Source: Alitta virens (taxonomy: Eukaryota; Annelida; Polychaeta; Phyllodocida; Nereididae). Taken from it: 64,000 nt of DNA. Below, in pieces: positions 1 to 12,799 of the stretch. Numbering within the stretch: the first letter of the stretch is position 1; each line of letters begins with the position of its first letter. A model generated the notes under the pieces. That model was not told the DNA's origin and did not search any database. It saw only the letters and a program-made list of their open reading frames with translations. The stretch lies in the NCBI GenBank assembly GCA_932294295.1, contig OW028580.1, forward strand, positions 33,860,136 through 33,924,135. Direction: 5' to 3'. The position numbers and the translations under genes were made by a program.

Positions 1-720
1 TTCAATGAATTAGACAAGTTGCTAACACCTGATACAAGGATTTTGGTTGTGAACTTTCCGCATAATCCAACAGGCTACACCCCAAATGCTAAACAGTGGA
101 ATCAGCTAATATCAATATGCAAACAGCGCAATATTCTGCTTTTCTCTGATGATATTTACAGCTGCAGCAATTTAGATGGATCACCTCCGTTGACACCTGC
201 ATGCAATGTCTACGACAATTGCATCACTCTTTTCGGCGTGTCAAAGTCATTTGGGTTTCTTGGTCTGCGTATTGGTTGGGTTTGCACAAAAAATAAGTTC
301 CTGATGGAGGACATGGTTTCCTTCAATAACTACCTGAGTACCTGTTCATCAGCACCCAGTGAAATATTGGCCATCATTGCTTTGCGCAATGAAGACATGA
401 TCCTTGGCCACAAGCTCAAAATTATGCTTGTTAATTTAAGTCTACTTGATGCCTTTTTTGAAAAGTATAAAGATCTCTTTGATTAGAACAGACCTACTGC
501 ATGCACTACCACATTTGTTGGTTTAAAACCAAAAGCAATGGAGCTATTTGGACCTGCCGAAAAGTTAGCCGATCGTCTGCGAGTTGAGTCTAAAATCTTT
601 CTTCTGCCTTCAAGCATGTACCAGATGGAAGATACACATTTCCGAATTGGTTTTGGCAGATCAAGCATGCCAGAAGCTTTGGCTGAGTTTGAAAAGTTTA
701 TTGTCAGATGCTTACCTTGA
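1..720 (+). pseudogene. PLP-dependent aminotransferase, left copy (5' partial, internal stop)
   Basis: This is the 3' part of a fold-type I (class I/II) PLP aminotransferase, and the window edge cuts off its 5' part. The frame starting at base 1 runs to TGA at 718-720. It is interrupted by TAG at 484-486, where the right copy (48634 onward) has TGG, equal to Trp314 of the right-copy model. Visible motifs are NFPHNPTGY (PLP/substrate loop), SDDIY (counterpart of the usual D-x-x-Y motif) and SKSFGFLGLRIGW with the Schiff-base lysine. Downstream of the stop is R-I-G-F-G-R, whose arginine normally binds the substrate carboxylate. The stop would remove about 77 C-terminal residues, including that arginine. 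The glycine after SKSF is the canonical residue here, unlike in the right copy. A possible AATAAA lies at 750-755. The gene ends tail-to-tail with the sulfotransferase at 1426. The substrate cannot be told. The stop could be a real null allele or an assembly error. Confidence 0.85.
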
Positions 721-1221
721 TATGGCAAGAGTGCTGACAACTATCTCACAATAAAAACTTGCAACATATGCATTACTTGTTTATATTTATTGACCATGTC
801 TCAGAAAAAAGAAGCTTTAACTTTTTATGAGTATAACGTATGTAACACATTACATGGTGGCCATAGGCAGACACTTTACAGTTAGTTTGCCGTTACCAAA
901 TATAGATACAATACAAATGGTAACATTTGCATAAAGTCTTTTCAAAAACAACATTGTGTAGGCGATGTGAAAACTGAATAATCTTAAAAAGTTGTTTTAA
1001 TGAATATAAACAATTCACAATCATCCTAGCCCAGTTGCAATCACACAAAGAAAGTTAAAATTTCAGGAAGGAAATGCTTCATGTGACTGATTATCATTTA
1101 GTTTGATAACATCAATAACATACAACAACAACGCCATCTTGTGTTTATTATTATATGACCAAATCCTTAATTGTATTTTCCTTTTAAACTTCAAAACATC
1201 GTAGTTACAGATTCAAATCAG

Positions 1222-1227
1222 TTTATT
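1222..1227 (-). promoter_or_regulatory. Possible poly(A) signal of the sulfotransferase
   Basis: TTTATT on the plus strand reads AATAAA on the minus strand, about 200 bases past the sulfotransferase stop. It is conserved in the right copy near 49855. It is a candidate only, because the region is AT-rich. Confidence 0.35.
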
Positions 1228-1425
1228 GCATTTTTATAGATATGAAATAAATTAGATGCATATTTAAATACAAATTTTTGTTACCCATTGTGTGGGTCCA
1301 ACAGGTATTTGCAAAAAAACCCCTACAGGCTGGTATATATACCAGAAACACATTTCATTTTACCATGCCCAATTGTGTCTGTGACCACAAACAGACAAAC
1401 AAACAAGGTCTTTATACAGTGCATG

Positions 1426-4400
1426 CTACAATTCATAGCCAGCTGATGTCAAAAATTTCTGGCACTTTTCATCAATTTGTTTCTTCAAATCTGGAGAGAT
1501 TTTTTCCCTCCAAGCATATGCTGTTGCCGTCCCATTTTTTCTCCGGATTGAAAAGAATGGGCGTTCCTTTACAGATTCTCCATTCAGGTTTTTAAAAAAC
1601 GTGTTCACCCCAACTGTAATAGTTTGGTTCAGGAATCTGTAAACGTCTTGCATAACAACATGGGGATTCATGGCCAAATCCTCATACTTCAGAAGTAATA
1701 CTCTAACTTCCCCAGATTTTGCAAATTCTTTGAACATGGTTGTGTCCTTGTACATCTTTTTGCACAGTATTTCAGCTTCTCTGGTAACATTTCTAAAAGA
1801 TAAAACATAGTTTTTCTGTCTTGATAGCAGTATGCCTCTTGGGTCCCTGATTTGGTATAAAATGTACGAGTTTTGATCCTTTAAGGTATCCCTTGTCAAT
1901 TGAGAAGTACTGCGAATGACTTTGGTGACACGTAGATTCGTCTTCCGGCAAGTATTCTCTAATGTTGCAATACATTTTTCATGTTTTAACTGCAATGGCC
2001 AGATGCATTTCTTATACTGAGACAAACCAGCTAATGCTAGAGGTCCCCTATAGGTCATAGTGGACACATTCCTAATAAAAGCATCTATAATGCTCCATTG
2101 AGTTTCATGAGCCAGATTAAGAAACAAGTGGCATTTGTTCTGTAAACTCTTCCAAGCATCTGTTGCTTTGCACCAACTGGGCAAAAACGTTAAGCACCTT
2201 TTTGCCTGTCTAACGACTGAGAACGTATCCTGAATGCACTTAGTATAAGGCAATGCAACTCTGTTTACTTTTGTGAATGACACGTAGAAGAATTGTGCTG
2301 GGATGCGAGTCAGGTTGCAATCAAGTAGATTTCCCAAAGTTGTTGTGATGGCTTCCTGTTCAACTTCTGTTAGATTCCTGTAATGACAACGAATGTGTAA
2401 TATGAATATACTGATTATAATTGTAAAGATAATAGTAATACATGATTATCTGTGTAAATGTAATGAATTATATAAGTTATAACATGTTTATTTTGAGAAT
2501 ACAGGAATAAATTCCTGTATTCTCAAAATTAACATGTGGTAACAATTTTATCCTCTGTCTATTATAAACACTTAATAAAACATAATGCAGGAATACATTT
2601 GACATTTGTGATCATTTCCGAGATGTGTTGGATCCACAGTAAAAATCGCGGTAAAACAGCGGTGTAAATGATAATTCATTTTCCGGCTCCTAAATATCCT
2701 AGAAATATACTTTAGCAATTATGTCAATTCTTATTTGATTGGAAACCAGTAGGATACCAAGTTTTTAACTGTACTCCCCTGCACTGTGGAGATAAAGGCG
2801 AAATGTAATGTGAAGTCACTAGAAAAACATTGATTTTTGGTGTATCAGCGTGGTGAGGGCGCTTAGCTGTGGAAGACGTCATTTTAGAAATAAAGAAAAT
2901 ATCAGTGGAAAGGGCATGGCTAAACCGATCATTTTATGAATAGGGAAATATATCTATCAGCTATCGACCAATCAGAGGTCTGCATTTGGCATTGACAGAG
3001 GATAAACATGATGGTTATTTACTGATATGATCACTTAGTCAATAGGTGGCTCTGCCAGTTGTCATCTGTGCCCTCTGTCATTTTTAGCATGTGAACAAAC
3101 GTCTCTGGCAGAAGTAAATGGTGTCTTTGAATCATTTATCTATTTTTTTATTGGCATAAAATTAGCATAAAAAGAACATTTGTTTCAGGAGGAGCATATA
3201 TTAGGCTGTTAAAAATTAAATCTCTTGCAGCTGATCATATGAGCGGACTAACCTTGAGACATTATGGTGATTTGTCATGGTCACAGAGAAGCAGCAGTAA
3301 TTACAATTGAGTATCAGCTTTGAAAGTTTGGGCTAGACTTGTTGACATTTCAATTTTGTGTGGGTGGATGTTTATTTTGAATCTTCCTTTAGCATGTTTA
3401 GTTTGACAGATGTAATTGGGAGGTAGGCCTATCTAAACGTTTTGAATCCTACGTATAGTTTGTGAGTCTACAGATGTAATTGGCATATATTTGAAAATCT
3501 TGAATCCTACTTATAGTTTGTGAGTCTACAGATGTAATTGGCATATATTTGAAAATCTTGAATCCTACTTATAGTTTGACAGTCTACAGATGAAATTGCC
3601 ATATATATAAAATTTTGAATTCTACTTATAGTTTGAGAGCGTACAGATGTAATTGACATATATATCTCAAATTTTGTAATCCTGCATATAGTTTGAGAGT
3701 CTACAGATGTAGTTGACATATATCTAAAATTTTCTTAATCCTACGTATAGTTTGAGAGTCTACAGATGTAGTTGACATATATCTAAAATTTTCTTAATCC
3801 TACGTATAGTTTGAGAGTCTACAGATGTAGTTGACATATATCTAAAATTTTCTTAATCCTACGTGTAGTTTGAGAGTCTACAGATGTAGTTGACATATAT
3901 CTAAAATTTTCTTAATCCTACGTGTAGTTTGAGAGTCTACAGATGTAATTGACATATATCTCAAATTTGTGAACTACAGGTGTAATTGGGATGTATCTGG
4001 AAAAAAAAAAAAATTCCCAAACCTCATGTGAGTGCCACTGTATTGCAAAACTAGTGGGTGCAGCTTTTCTTTAAGTCCAAGGTAGGCATGGTATACAGCA
4101 CTAATTGGCTCAAACCAGTAAAATGCATCTTCATTTTTGTCAAACATGGCTCCCAAAAGAGTTGATCCTGTAAAGAAAAAATAGCAGTGATGATGCTCGT
4201 CTGTTGCATGCATGTTATTTGCTTTGCAATGTCCAGGGTCGTTGCTCTTTCAGGGTCTGTGGGTTATTAACGCTAAGTAAGCTTACTAAGTAAATTCATT
4301 ATGTTCAAATCATTTTACCCCTTAATGCGTGCCCAAAGATAACATGATCATAACACCCTGTGTGTACAAACCAATACGGTGAAGATCCAATCTTCCAAAG

Positions 4401-6547
4401 GAAGTTACAGCATTTCAACCTATTAGGGGCTAATTGCTTCATGGCATCCATAAAAGTGTTACAATATGAAGGTATATCACCCAGTAGAGCATACAAACCA
4501 AAGTTGGTGAAGATCAAATCACAAAATACAAGTTATCACAATTTACCCCTCATTGGGTAATTGCTCCATGGTAGCAATACACATGATACAATGTGATGCT
4601 AACAACCTGCACAGTAAACAAACCAGATATGAAGCAAATCCAATAACCCAAATAAAGGTGATGGCATTTTACCCAATCGTGGACTGATCACACGTACATG
4701 GCAACCCTAAAAGTGTTTTATATATATGTATATATGCATCTTACCTCATGAAGGAGTAATTACCCCACCACAATCGTAAAAGTGTTATACAAATATGTAA
4801 GACACCCCATGGAGTATACAAACCAAATTCAAAACAAATCTGACCCTAAACGTGTTGGAACTTGATGCTAACACCCTGAAGGTATGCAAACCAAATTCAA
4901 ATCAAGTCCGATCACCCTAGCAGAAGTTATAGTATTTAACCCCTAATGGGGTAATTACCCTTCGACAACCCTAAATGGGTTAGATCATGATGCTAGCATT
5001 ATAACATCACAGGGTAATTGCCCCAAGAAAACCATATATTTAAATTTAAGAACCCCAACTCTAAATAAACTCTTTGCGCTGTGTTCTTCGCTCATAGAAG
5101 TAACCATGCTTCCATCAAAATATCATACTAATAGAGTGAGTATGGCTTCCATTGAAGAGCTCAATAAAAGACCAAGCTTAATCAGAAGGTGCTAGCACTG
5201 CCACTGCACTAATGCAACAACGACCACAATGCCAACTAAGTGACAAGAAAAGCTTGTCTGTTAGACAATTTGAATTTGATTATCCATACACTTACAGTAA
5301 GGTATACATTTTAAAATGTACAAATATAAATAGAATGAATTAACAAAAAGGACAGTTTACAGTGCATCAGGAAATTAATAAAAACTCAAAACTTTCAGTG
5401 CGTTCAACATTAAAAAAAGTCAGTACAGTCATTTCGCAGCTCGTGCACAGCCTGTTTGGCAGCCAGGTCTTGATCCGGTAAAACATAAACTGACAAGCTC
5501 TTAAATTGACCTATCGGTCCTTGTATGTGATAGGTTCTTTCGATATACTTAATAGCGACATATAGGGACTGGATAGTCAACGGTAAAGAAGCAATTAACC
5601 ACTAAGCCAGACATCCATTTGTAAATCGCCTAAACTGATAGCATCAAAACATTTTATTTGATAAAAAAAACAATACATTACCTCCCCTCATGTATGTGTG
5701 CAAAATAACCTTCTTAGGCCTTGTATCCAATATAACATTTCGTCTTGAATCCACTTTTAAATTGGAAACTTTATAATCTGACGGGGCCTCTTCAAAATGC
5801 TTTGCATACCTACTAAGAAAATAATTAGAAAATGCAGCAACATTGATGGAAACAAAACAATGCATTTATATATTTATTATGTACATTTCAAATGAATGAA
5901 TGTAATGGTGCTGTTGCTGAATCCATCAGTAGTGGGTAAATTGAGCGATCGCATAATTCTTGACAACAAATTTTTTGATAATAATGACAAAAGTGCATAA
6001 ATTTGGCATTGGCATCGTACCTGCCAAAATTGTTTTCTTCTTTAATCCAATTGTGATCTAGTCTCGAGACATTATTAATCCGATCAACCTTGAAGTGATT
6101 CTTACCCCACTCACCTATACCTAGCTTTGAACAAAAATAGCAAACTAGTGACTGCAGCATAACATCACTATAGCAATGCTAATCTAATATCATTATTCTT
6201 AATATTATTATTCTTGAAATATTCTATTAACTTGATTAATTGTAATCAGTGACTCAGGAGATTTCAGCCTACCTTTAAGCGTCTGGGTGGCTTCTCTATA
6301 GCGGTCTTAAGACCTTAGAGAAGCCTCCCACACATAGAGAAAAATACCTTTCAAATATCTCTGTACTTGTTTATTTGTCCATGTATGTTTCAATCAATGT
6401 TTGTATATCAAATGTGTGTCTCTTTGTGTAAATAAACATCTTTACCTGCCTGTCTGTCACTCACCTTCTAGTGTTGTGGATAGAATTCCATGCTAGGAAT
6501 GTCGCAGTAACTAGGGCCACGCAAAGTGCCCCAAGAAAAATGTTCAT
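1426..6547 (-). CDS. Carbohydrate (Gal/GlcNAc-type) sulfotransferase, left copy, six exons
   Basis: This is a PAPS-dependent Golgi sulfotransferase of the CHST1/CHST3-like type, which transfers sulfate to sugars of glycans. The exons, all on the minus strand, are 6465-6547, 6273-6295 (23 nt), 6021-6120, 5682-5812, 4023-4167 and 1426-2377. All have AG/GT borders and agree in phase, giving 477 codons plus stop. Exon 1 encodes a short start followed by a hydrophobic signal anchor (NIFLGALCVALVTATFLAW), as expected for a type II Golgi enzyme. The 5'-phosphosulfate loop spans the exon 4/5 junction (HTYMRGG then STLLGAMF, followed by FYWFEP). The 3'-phosphate motif IRDPRGILLSRQ is near residue 335. 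N-x-S/T sites are present. The length fits the family (about 400-480). The large last intron (2378-4022) holds a palindrome and the 59-bp satellite. The weakest parts are the microexon and the alternative acceptor at 6114. The acceptor substrate is unknown. Confidence 0.8.
2482..2537. repeat. 56-bp near-perfect palindrome in sulfotransferase intron
   Basis: TTTTGAGAATACAGGAAT (2491-2508) and ATTCCTGTATTCTCAAAA (2511-2528) form an 18-bp perfect stem with a 2-base loop. An outer ACATGTT/AACATGT pair extends it. The same palindrome is unchanged at 51115-51170. Confidence 0.85.
3399..4000. repeat. 59-bp satellite array, left copy (about 10 units)
   Basis: Head-to-tail units contain GAGAGTCTACAGATGTAGTT and CTAAAATTTTCTTAATCCTA. 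The period is 59 bp in the homogeneous part (about 3720-3960), with older, shorter and more diverged units on the left. It lies in the last sulfotransferase intron. The right copy has about twice as many units. Confidence 0.9.
4270..5030. repeat. Degenerate tandem repeat, period about 125 bp
   Basis: Recurring blocks are CAAACCAA with a GAAGATC-like tail, TTACCCCTNATNGGGTAATTG and AAAGTGTTA with GATGCTAACA. CAAACCAA occurs near 4368, 4493, 4617, 4826 and 4887, giving a basic period near 125 bp with deletions. It lies in a sulfotransferase intron and is wholly absent from the right copy. Confidence 0.6.
5428..5600 (-). other. Coding-like or tRNA-related short segment, unassigned
   Basis: Minus-strand reading gives an open stretch containing GQFKSLSVYVLPDQDLAAKQ. 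It differs from the right copy (53613-53780) by an in-frame 3-bp indel. The phase of the flanking sulfotransferase exons leaves no room for it in that gene. The upstream end, TGGCTTAGTGGTTAATTGC, looks like a tRNA A box, so a SINE relic is also possible. I do not recognise the protein. Confidence 0.3.
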
Positions 6548-6599
6548 TCGTTTTCCTGAAAATTATAACTGCAAATGGATATAATTAGACAAATCATAC

Positions 6600-8640
6600 C
6601 ATATATTGCATTCATTGTTTCAGTACTGTTGGTCAGAATAGGTTCTGACTTTCCAGCAGTTGACAAACGTCCTACTAGTGCTTTTCTCCCAGGAGACTAT
6701 AAGGTGACAAAGACTATAAGGTGACTATGTGACTGAATGGAGACTGGAGTTATTGTTATTTTAGTAGAATTGACAGAAATATGATACATATCTATAACGA
6801 TTACAAAGTAAATTTTACAAACCTGTGTGTTAAACTCATGTTAGACATGTACATTGCTTGAATGAAGAAATAGTGGTCAGAAAATTTTGTATCTCGGTCT
6901 GGAACTTTTGTATCTCAGAAGAACACGTTAGAAAGGGTGCCAAAAGTTAGAGAGCTTATGTTGCCAGGGGATTCTTTTGATCTATTGGCATAAAAAAAGC
7001 AAGACTGTCAATATATTATTGATTATATTTCACAGGTGTGATACTGCTTTTGTGTATTTTTTGAAAAAGCTTTTAAATTGTTTATCTATGTATAGTTTTA
7101 TTATTTTGTATAATGTTATGTACGTTTACGAAAATAAAGATATATAAATGAACGTTTGTTGGTTAGTTTAGAATCCTTCGTTCAGTAATTTTTGGCAATT
7201 CTTGTTCAATTAGTAGCATCATAACATCATCAGTCGGAAACAGCAAATAAACCATAAATAAACAAAATGGCGACAAAGGAGCAACTCTGTGCACTTATGA
7301 AGTCAATTTCTACTCAAAATTGTATTAATTTATTAGTCTTCCCAAAGATCCAGTTTCCTTTGCCAGACCGAATATACACGTAACGTTAATACTTTTCCAT
7401 ATGCATATATGAGTACAATTAAAACATAGAAACTGCCATTTCAATATAAATAGCATTCACTTTTTCATCTAAGAATCCCCTGTTGTTGGTACCTGCAAAC
7501 TCTTAACTGTCATCCCAGCACACATTCTTGTGAATTGTGACTTTGAAATACGTGTTCACTGTCAGCTCAGGGGAAGTCAGAGAAGTACTTGCACATTTTT
7601 ATTTATTTCAAAAATAAAACTGAAGTGCAAGTAAAAAATTTGAATTTATAATACTGTCTTCCAACTTTGTCTGGACTCTGGAGTATATTATACTTCTGCA
7701 GAAATGATCATGTAAGCTGGTCTAAACCAACCATTCTGCAAAAGAAAGTTTTATGTAATGAATTTAATATCTAATTTCAACAAGGAAAGACTCAGGAGTA
7801 CTAATTTAATTTAACCATGGTGGCTCCATGATTTAACTTGTCATTCTTTATGAAGTAGTGCTCTGAGCACATCTCACTTCACTGGATGTCTTCAGTAAAG
7901 TTAATTACAATCAAGTCAGCCCTTTGTAGTAGGTGGAATTGACCTCAAGCAAGTCAGAATCTTGGACATTGGTTGCACACACTAACTAGTGGTCGTTCAG
8001 ATGCCGGACATGGGGTCCGGTAGAAGTCGCTAGTTTGCCAGACCGTGGAGGAAAATACCGGTCAGGTCCAGGGGTCTGGCGTACTTCGGGAAGACTCATT
8101 TATGATTTAATATGTAATCTAAAGCTAACTCGTCATCTTTAATCGCCTGAGGCAACCGGGCAAACTCTTAAGGACACCACAGGAGGGTGGGCATTACATT
8201 CTCATTTCCAGAGCTCTACTAATGCACTTACCATGATGAAATGTTTTACAGTACTACTATATATATGGCCTAGTGGTTTTTCCAAATTTTGTAAAACGTA
8301 GCCAACATATGTCAACGGGACTATGAAGAGGCACTACTAGGCCATATAGAGTATTTCTGTACACAATTTGGTTAGGGTTAGTGCATTGGTGTTAGAGTTA
8401 GACATTTATGATAACAAAAACTCTTTTCGAACTTCGTTCGTTGAGGGTTAAAAACCCATACTCTGAACATTCGATATTCAACTTTGTAGACTTAATCAGT
8501 AGATTTGTATTTTATTTATTCAATATTTAACTTTTTTTTTATCTGAACCTGTCTTAATTTTCTTTTATAATTAGTATTAGTTTTATGCATTATTATAAGT
8601 TTTGTATATATAACACAGTACTTCACTGCAAGCAAATAAG
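6600..8640. other. Non-coding stretch, duplicated region
   Basis: I see no convincing exon here. It contains scattered AT-rich sequence and an imperfect inverted repeat (ATGGCCTAGTGG near 8265 with CACTACTAGGCCAT near 8333) that may be a small MITE relic. The right copy (54781-56820) is nearly identical and gives no sign of codon-level constraint. Confidence 0.5.
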
Positions 8641-8659
8641 TTCTGAGTTAAAGGATTTC

Positions 8660-8895
8660 AGAAGTTGATCCTATCCTATCCTATCCTGTCCTATCCTATA
8701 CAATAGATAGATAGATAGATAGATATATTGATAGATAGATAGATGGATAGATGTATAGATGTATAGATGTATAGATGGATAGATGGATAGATCGACAGAT
8801 TGATAAATGGATGGATAGATGGATAGATAGATAGATGGATAGACAGATAGATGGATAGATAGACAGAAATGATGAGATGAATAGTTGATACATGC
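8660..8895. repeat. CCTAT pentanucleotide run and GATA array
   Basis: A short (CCTAT)n tract at 8669-8698 is followed by (GATA)n mixed with GATG and GACA units. The right copy is at 56850-57076. The SIYLSIYL frames read from it are artefacts. Confidence 0.9.
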
Positions 8896-9119
8896 AACGG
8901 ATAAAATAGGTAATTTCTCTCTAACTATCTATTGTTCTGTCTACCTAGCTATTTAACTATTTAAATACCTTTATCTATCCTATAGGTAGAAACTAACCAA
9001 TTATAATCTGGCTTGTTAATTTGTAAACCCAAACAATCTCATAATTGCACTGTTAAACATCTTCAGGTAAGTTAAAGATCAACATCTTTAGTTAAAGGAA
9101 GTCAGGTGAGAACGCCAAG

Positions 9120-9955
9120 GCAAAATTAGAGCTGTTTCTTAAATTAAGGCCAAGGCCAAAGGTATAGGCCAAGGCATGCAGAGAGGGGGGCTTTATATAC
9201 TTTAAAAGGCTGCTGCTCCCCTAATATTATTCCGATTTTCGTCAAATAATGACTGAATTGTCCAAGAAAATGTGTAGAATTTATATAATAGATAAGGTGA
9301 GGAAAATTAATAAGGTATACTGGGCAAAAACAAGAATATTCTTGTCAAAAACGCCCCCAACATTAATCGCGGTTTTTTAATGTAGATAGTTAGATAGATA
9401 GATATGTAGATAGATAGTCTCTCGTGCAATTCGTCCACTAATAGTGGATTTTCACGGAAGGTTCTCTGTACTTCCACCAGGTGGCTAAAACAGAATACTG
9501 CATTCTATTGGCTGAAAAAGTTCCCGCCCTTGACTGTGATTGGCCGAAGCAAAGTGCATCCTAGCAGCAGTATTTTTAGTGCATTTTAATGTATATTTGA
9601 CACTTTATCATTTAGTTGATTTTTGTTATTTTTTTGTAGAAAGTTATATTTATGGAATCAGATAGTTATAACCTACTCTGTCTGAAAAGCAAAATGAGTA
9701 ATAAGAGGAGAGGAAAGACTTATGTCCTACTGAATTCAGGGCTGTTCAGTGAAAAACTCTATTGGCCGTACCCGCCGAGTCACCCTTAGAACCCGTCGAG
9801 TCACCCGTCAAACCCGTCGAGTCACCCGTTGGATGATGCCCGCCCCGCTTTGCCGCCAGAATTCGTCGCCAACCTGGAGAACCCGCTTGCATAACCGTTA
9901 TGTAATACTACGGGTTCACTACGGCAAAACCGGGTATGTGAGACCTAGGCTTTAA
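9120..9955 (+). mobile_element. Fragmented foldback/MITE element, left copy
   Basis: The segment around 9180-9260 (AGGCTGCTGCTCCCCTAATA, then CGTCAAATAA) and the end at 9890-9955 (TAATACTACGGGTTCACTAC, then TGAGACCTAGGCTTTAA) match parts of the better-preserved element at 16825-18035. Short GTCGAGTCACCCGT-type repeats lie at 9775-9830. A (GATA)n scrap lies at 9385-9415. No protein is supported. Confidence 0.65.
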
Positions 9956-10739
9956 TTTTCGAAGCAGAACTCCAACCCTATTGTATACATTGATAAAATT
10001 TGGTATCTTATTAGTCTGTATGGCCAAGTTGTGACTTTTGATAGTCTCATTGACATGTCTCAACTTTGTTTTAAGGATTTGGGAAAAAAAAAGTTTTCAA
10101 ATTATTTTGCTTTTTCTAAGCAGTACTCGGATACTACTGCACCATGCTTTGTTATTATATGTCTAAAATATTTTATTTGTGCCTTTTGGTGTCCTTATGG
10201 CCATAAATACTATAGAATATTGTGAAAAATTCATGTTTTCTAAAACCTGTATCAACCGGGTCTCACCTACTAGTGTACCTAAACACATGTTATTGGCTTT
10301 TAAAATGTCTATATCGTAATACTTTCAAAGCTTCATTTTGACATATATTTCCCTTTCTTTTTTATAATTGCGGCAATTATGCTGAACTTGTGTTGTTTGC
10401 TAAATTTCATAACCCCTGGTACTCTATGTTTCACTGATGTCACATGCTAGCAAATATGCCCCTCATTATAATTCTGCCCATGACATAAAAGACACATGCA
10501 TTCATCACACACGTTTTTTCAGATGAATATTTAATGCATAATGTAAAAGTTGTCCCATTGACCTATATATTCCTAGCATTGACTGCAAGGCATATAGGCT
10601 TTCATCCCTAACACTGAAATGAACTAGCCCATTTCCCAGAAATGGGACTAACATGGTGAGTCCATTCAATGTTGGAGGGAGAGAGCAGTAGGATTAATAG
10701 ATAAATTAACTTCTGGGACAAAACTGATCCGCTCCTGTT

Positions 10740-11690
10740 CTGCGGTTAATGTTTAGGAGACAATTAACCATGTCCTTCAATTTGCCTCACATATCAAGTC
10801 AACTATATAAGGATAAACTGTCTAATAAATATCTAATTAAGTATGGAACCCCACAAGGCTCAGTATTAGGTCCTTTGATGTATATAATATGATTTGACAA
10901 AAAGTTTGCAATTTTGCAGTGGTGTAACTTTTGCAGAGGACACAACAATATATGCTTCTGGAAATAATTTAAAATTTTTGTACAGAAAGGTTAATGAAGA
11001 TTTAAGATCATTAAGTAGTTCGTTTAATGGTAATTCACTTACATTGAATATAGAAAAGTCAAGATATATCATTTTTCGATCAAAAAGGAACCTAGTTAAT
11101 TACAATGGAAAACTAGATCTAAATGGGCAAACAATACCCCAAGTCAAAAGTATTAAAATTTTTAGGTATCATGTTGGACGAATTTTTAGAATGGACACTA
11201 CAAGTAAAACATATGTTAACTAAAGTTATTGCAGGAAATTACAGTTTAAATATGATAAAAAATATTATACCTACTAGATCGAAATTACAAGTATATTATT
11301 GTAATGTACAAAGTCATCTGGCGTATGCCATAAGTGCCTGGGGACCTATGTTGAAAAGCAAGGATTTACAAAGTATAAGGAAACAACAAATTATATCAAT
11401 CAGGTTAATATATAATGTCAAAAGAAGGACCAGACTAGAACCATACTATAAAAAGGGTAAAATATTAAAATTTGATAATCTAGTTAAAAGCTCACTGTTG
11501 AATATATCCTATAAGTATATAAGTGAAATATTACCATTACAAATTATGAACTTGTTTAGCCTAACAAACCATAACTACAACACAAGAAACAGAAACAATT
11601 TAAGAACACCACATCATACAACAAACATATACAATAAACGTTATCTGGGACAAGCACCAAGTCTATGGTGTCAAAGCCTTTAATAAAGCA
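10740..11690 (+). pseudogene. LINE reverse transcriptase 3' fragment, left copy
   Basis: This is the remnant of a non-LTR retrotransposon polymerase. Conserved pieces in order are YGTPQGSVLGPLMYI (about 10835-10890), then a catalytic-box remnant reading FAEDTTIYA where FADD is usual, IEKSRYIIFRSKR, and KFLGIMLDEFLEW in a shifted frame. The usual C-terminal tail follows (YCNVQSHLAYAISAWGP, LWCQSL). A stop after the PQG box, a deletion before FAED and a frameshift near 11150 make it non-functional. It is 5' truncated, as is normal for LINEs. The right copy is at 58930-59870 with the same defects, so the decay predates the duplication. Confidence 0.85.
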
Positions 11691-12099
11691 TTAAAAAAAG
11701 CAACTTTGTAATTAGTATCAGTGTGGAATTATGCAATATATGTCAATTCATTTTAATTTTTATTATATTTATTTATTTATTATTTTTTTAAATTATGTGT
11801 CACTATATGAATTTTATTTCAATTAAATTCAATTAGCTTCTTTTTCCTTTTATTTATAATGTAAGGGGTGTGCACAATTTTACAGCTTAGTAAGCTAGTG
11901 CACATACCCCACAGTATGCTAATGTCATTTATTGTTTATGTAATGTACTAACCATATTGAAATACTACATACTGTGAACAAATAAAATACATCTACGCAT
12001 ACTTGGCTTGCTTGCATTTACCCGCCAGTTTTGCAGTTATGACGTCACCACCCGTAAGCCCCCTTTTCCCGTGGCGAGCCACATATGATGATGTAATGA

Positions 12100-12355
12100 T
12101 GATGGCCAACATAGAAACGATGGTTGGCCGATGTTGAATGCTATCTGGGTTGGACTTCACACCATGTTTTTACTTGCCTCAGCATAGACACCGAGTACAA
12201 GGTACCTGTAATATAACGTCTTATGTGATCGACATCCAGTTGGGATGTAGCTCATGAAGAGTGCCCGGGCCTGGGATCAAACCTGGGTCCTGGGACCTTC
12301 AGCAGAGATGGCCAATGTGTAATTGGTGCCTTAACAATTAGGCCACCTAGCTTTT
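12100..12355 (-). mobile_element. MITE relic plus tRNA-derived SINE (family 1), left copy
   Basis: 12100-12152 resembles one arm of the small MITE at 42270 (GATGTTGAATGCTATCTGGG). 12155-12355 is a family 1 SINE in minus orientation. It has a tRNA-like head (GGGATCAAACCTGGGTCC region at about 12270), an ACATCCAGTTGGGATGTAGC core and a TTACTTGCCTCAGCATAGAC end. The right copy is at 60285-60540. Confidence 0.75.
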
Positions 12356-12799
12356 TTTTTCAAAATGAATGGAATAAACGATAAAGAAGTTTGATAAACT
12401 TACCTGCCATGGTGCATTTATGTATTAATCCCAATAAATAAAGTGTTAGGTGTATACAAATTTAGGTTTGCTGAGTACCCATTTATGTAAATGCATAATG
12501 AATACAACTTTAGTAGTTTAGCAACATGTTTTTCAAATAATTAGTCTATTGATTCAGTTATCGTATGACAATTATTTAGTTTAGTGATCCATTAACAGTG
12601 TGAGCCAAGACACTGAGAGGATATCAAATTGCACAGAACTGTCTACTTAGTTTCTCGATTTTCTTACAAGCAAATCTACACTGATTTGTCAATATACATT
12701 TTTTTTGTCAAATTGGCTCTCACCTCTACTTTGGTTTGTTTTGGTCTCGTAATTTTGTTTGGTTATATTTGCAGTTTTTCAAAGTGCCTCTTTCACCTC

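Noticed and set aside
483..740. Minus-strand frame antisense to the aminotransferase (also at 48963-49373)
   Set aside because: It is a shadow of the coding strand with no motif of its own.
5428..5600. Extra sulfotransferase exon
   Set aside because: Exons 5682-5812 and 4023-4167 already join in phase in the middle of the PAPS loop, so an exon between them would destroy the motif.
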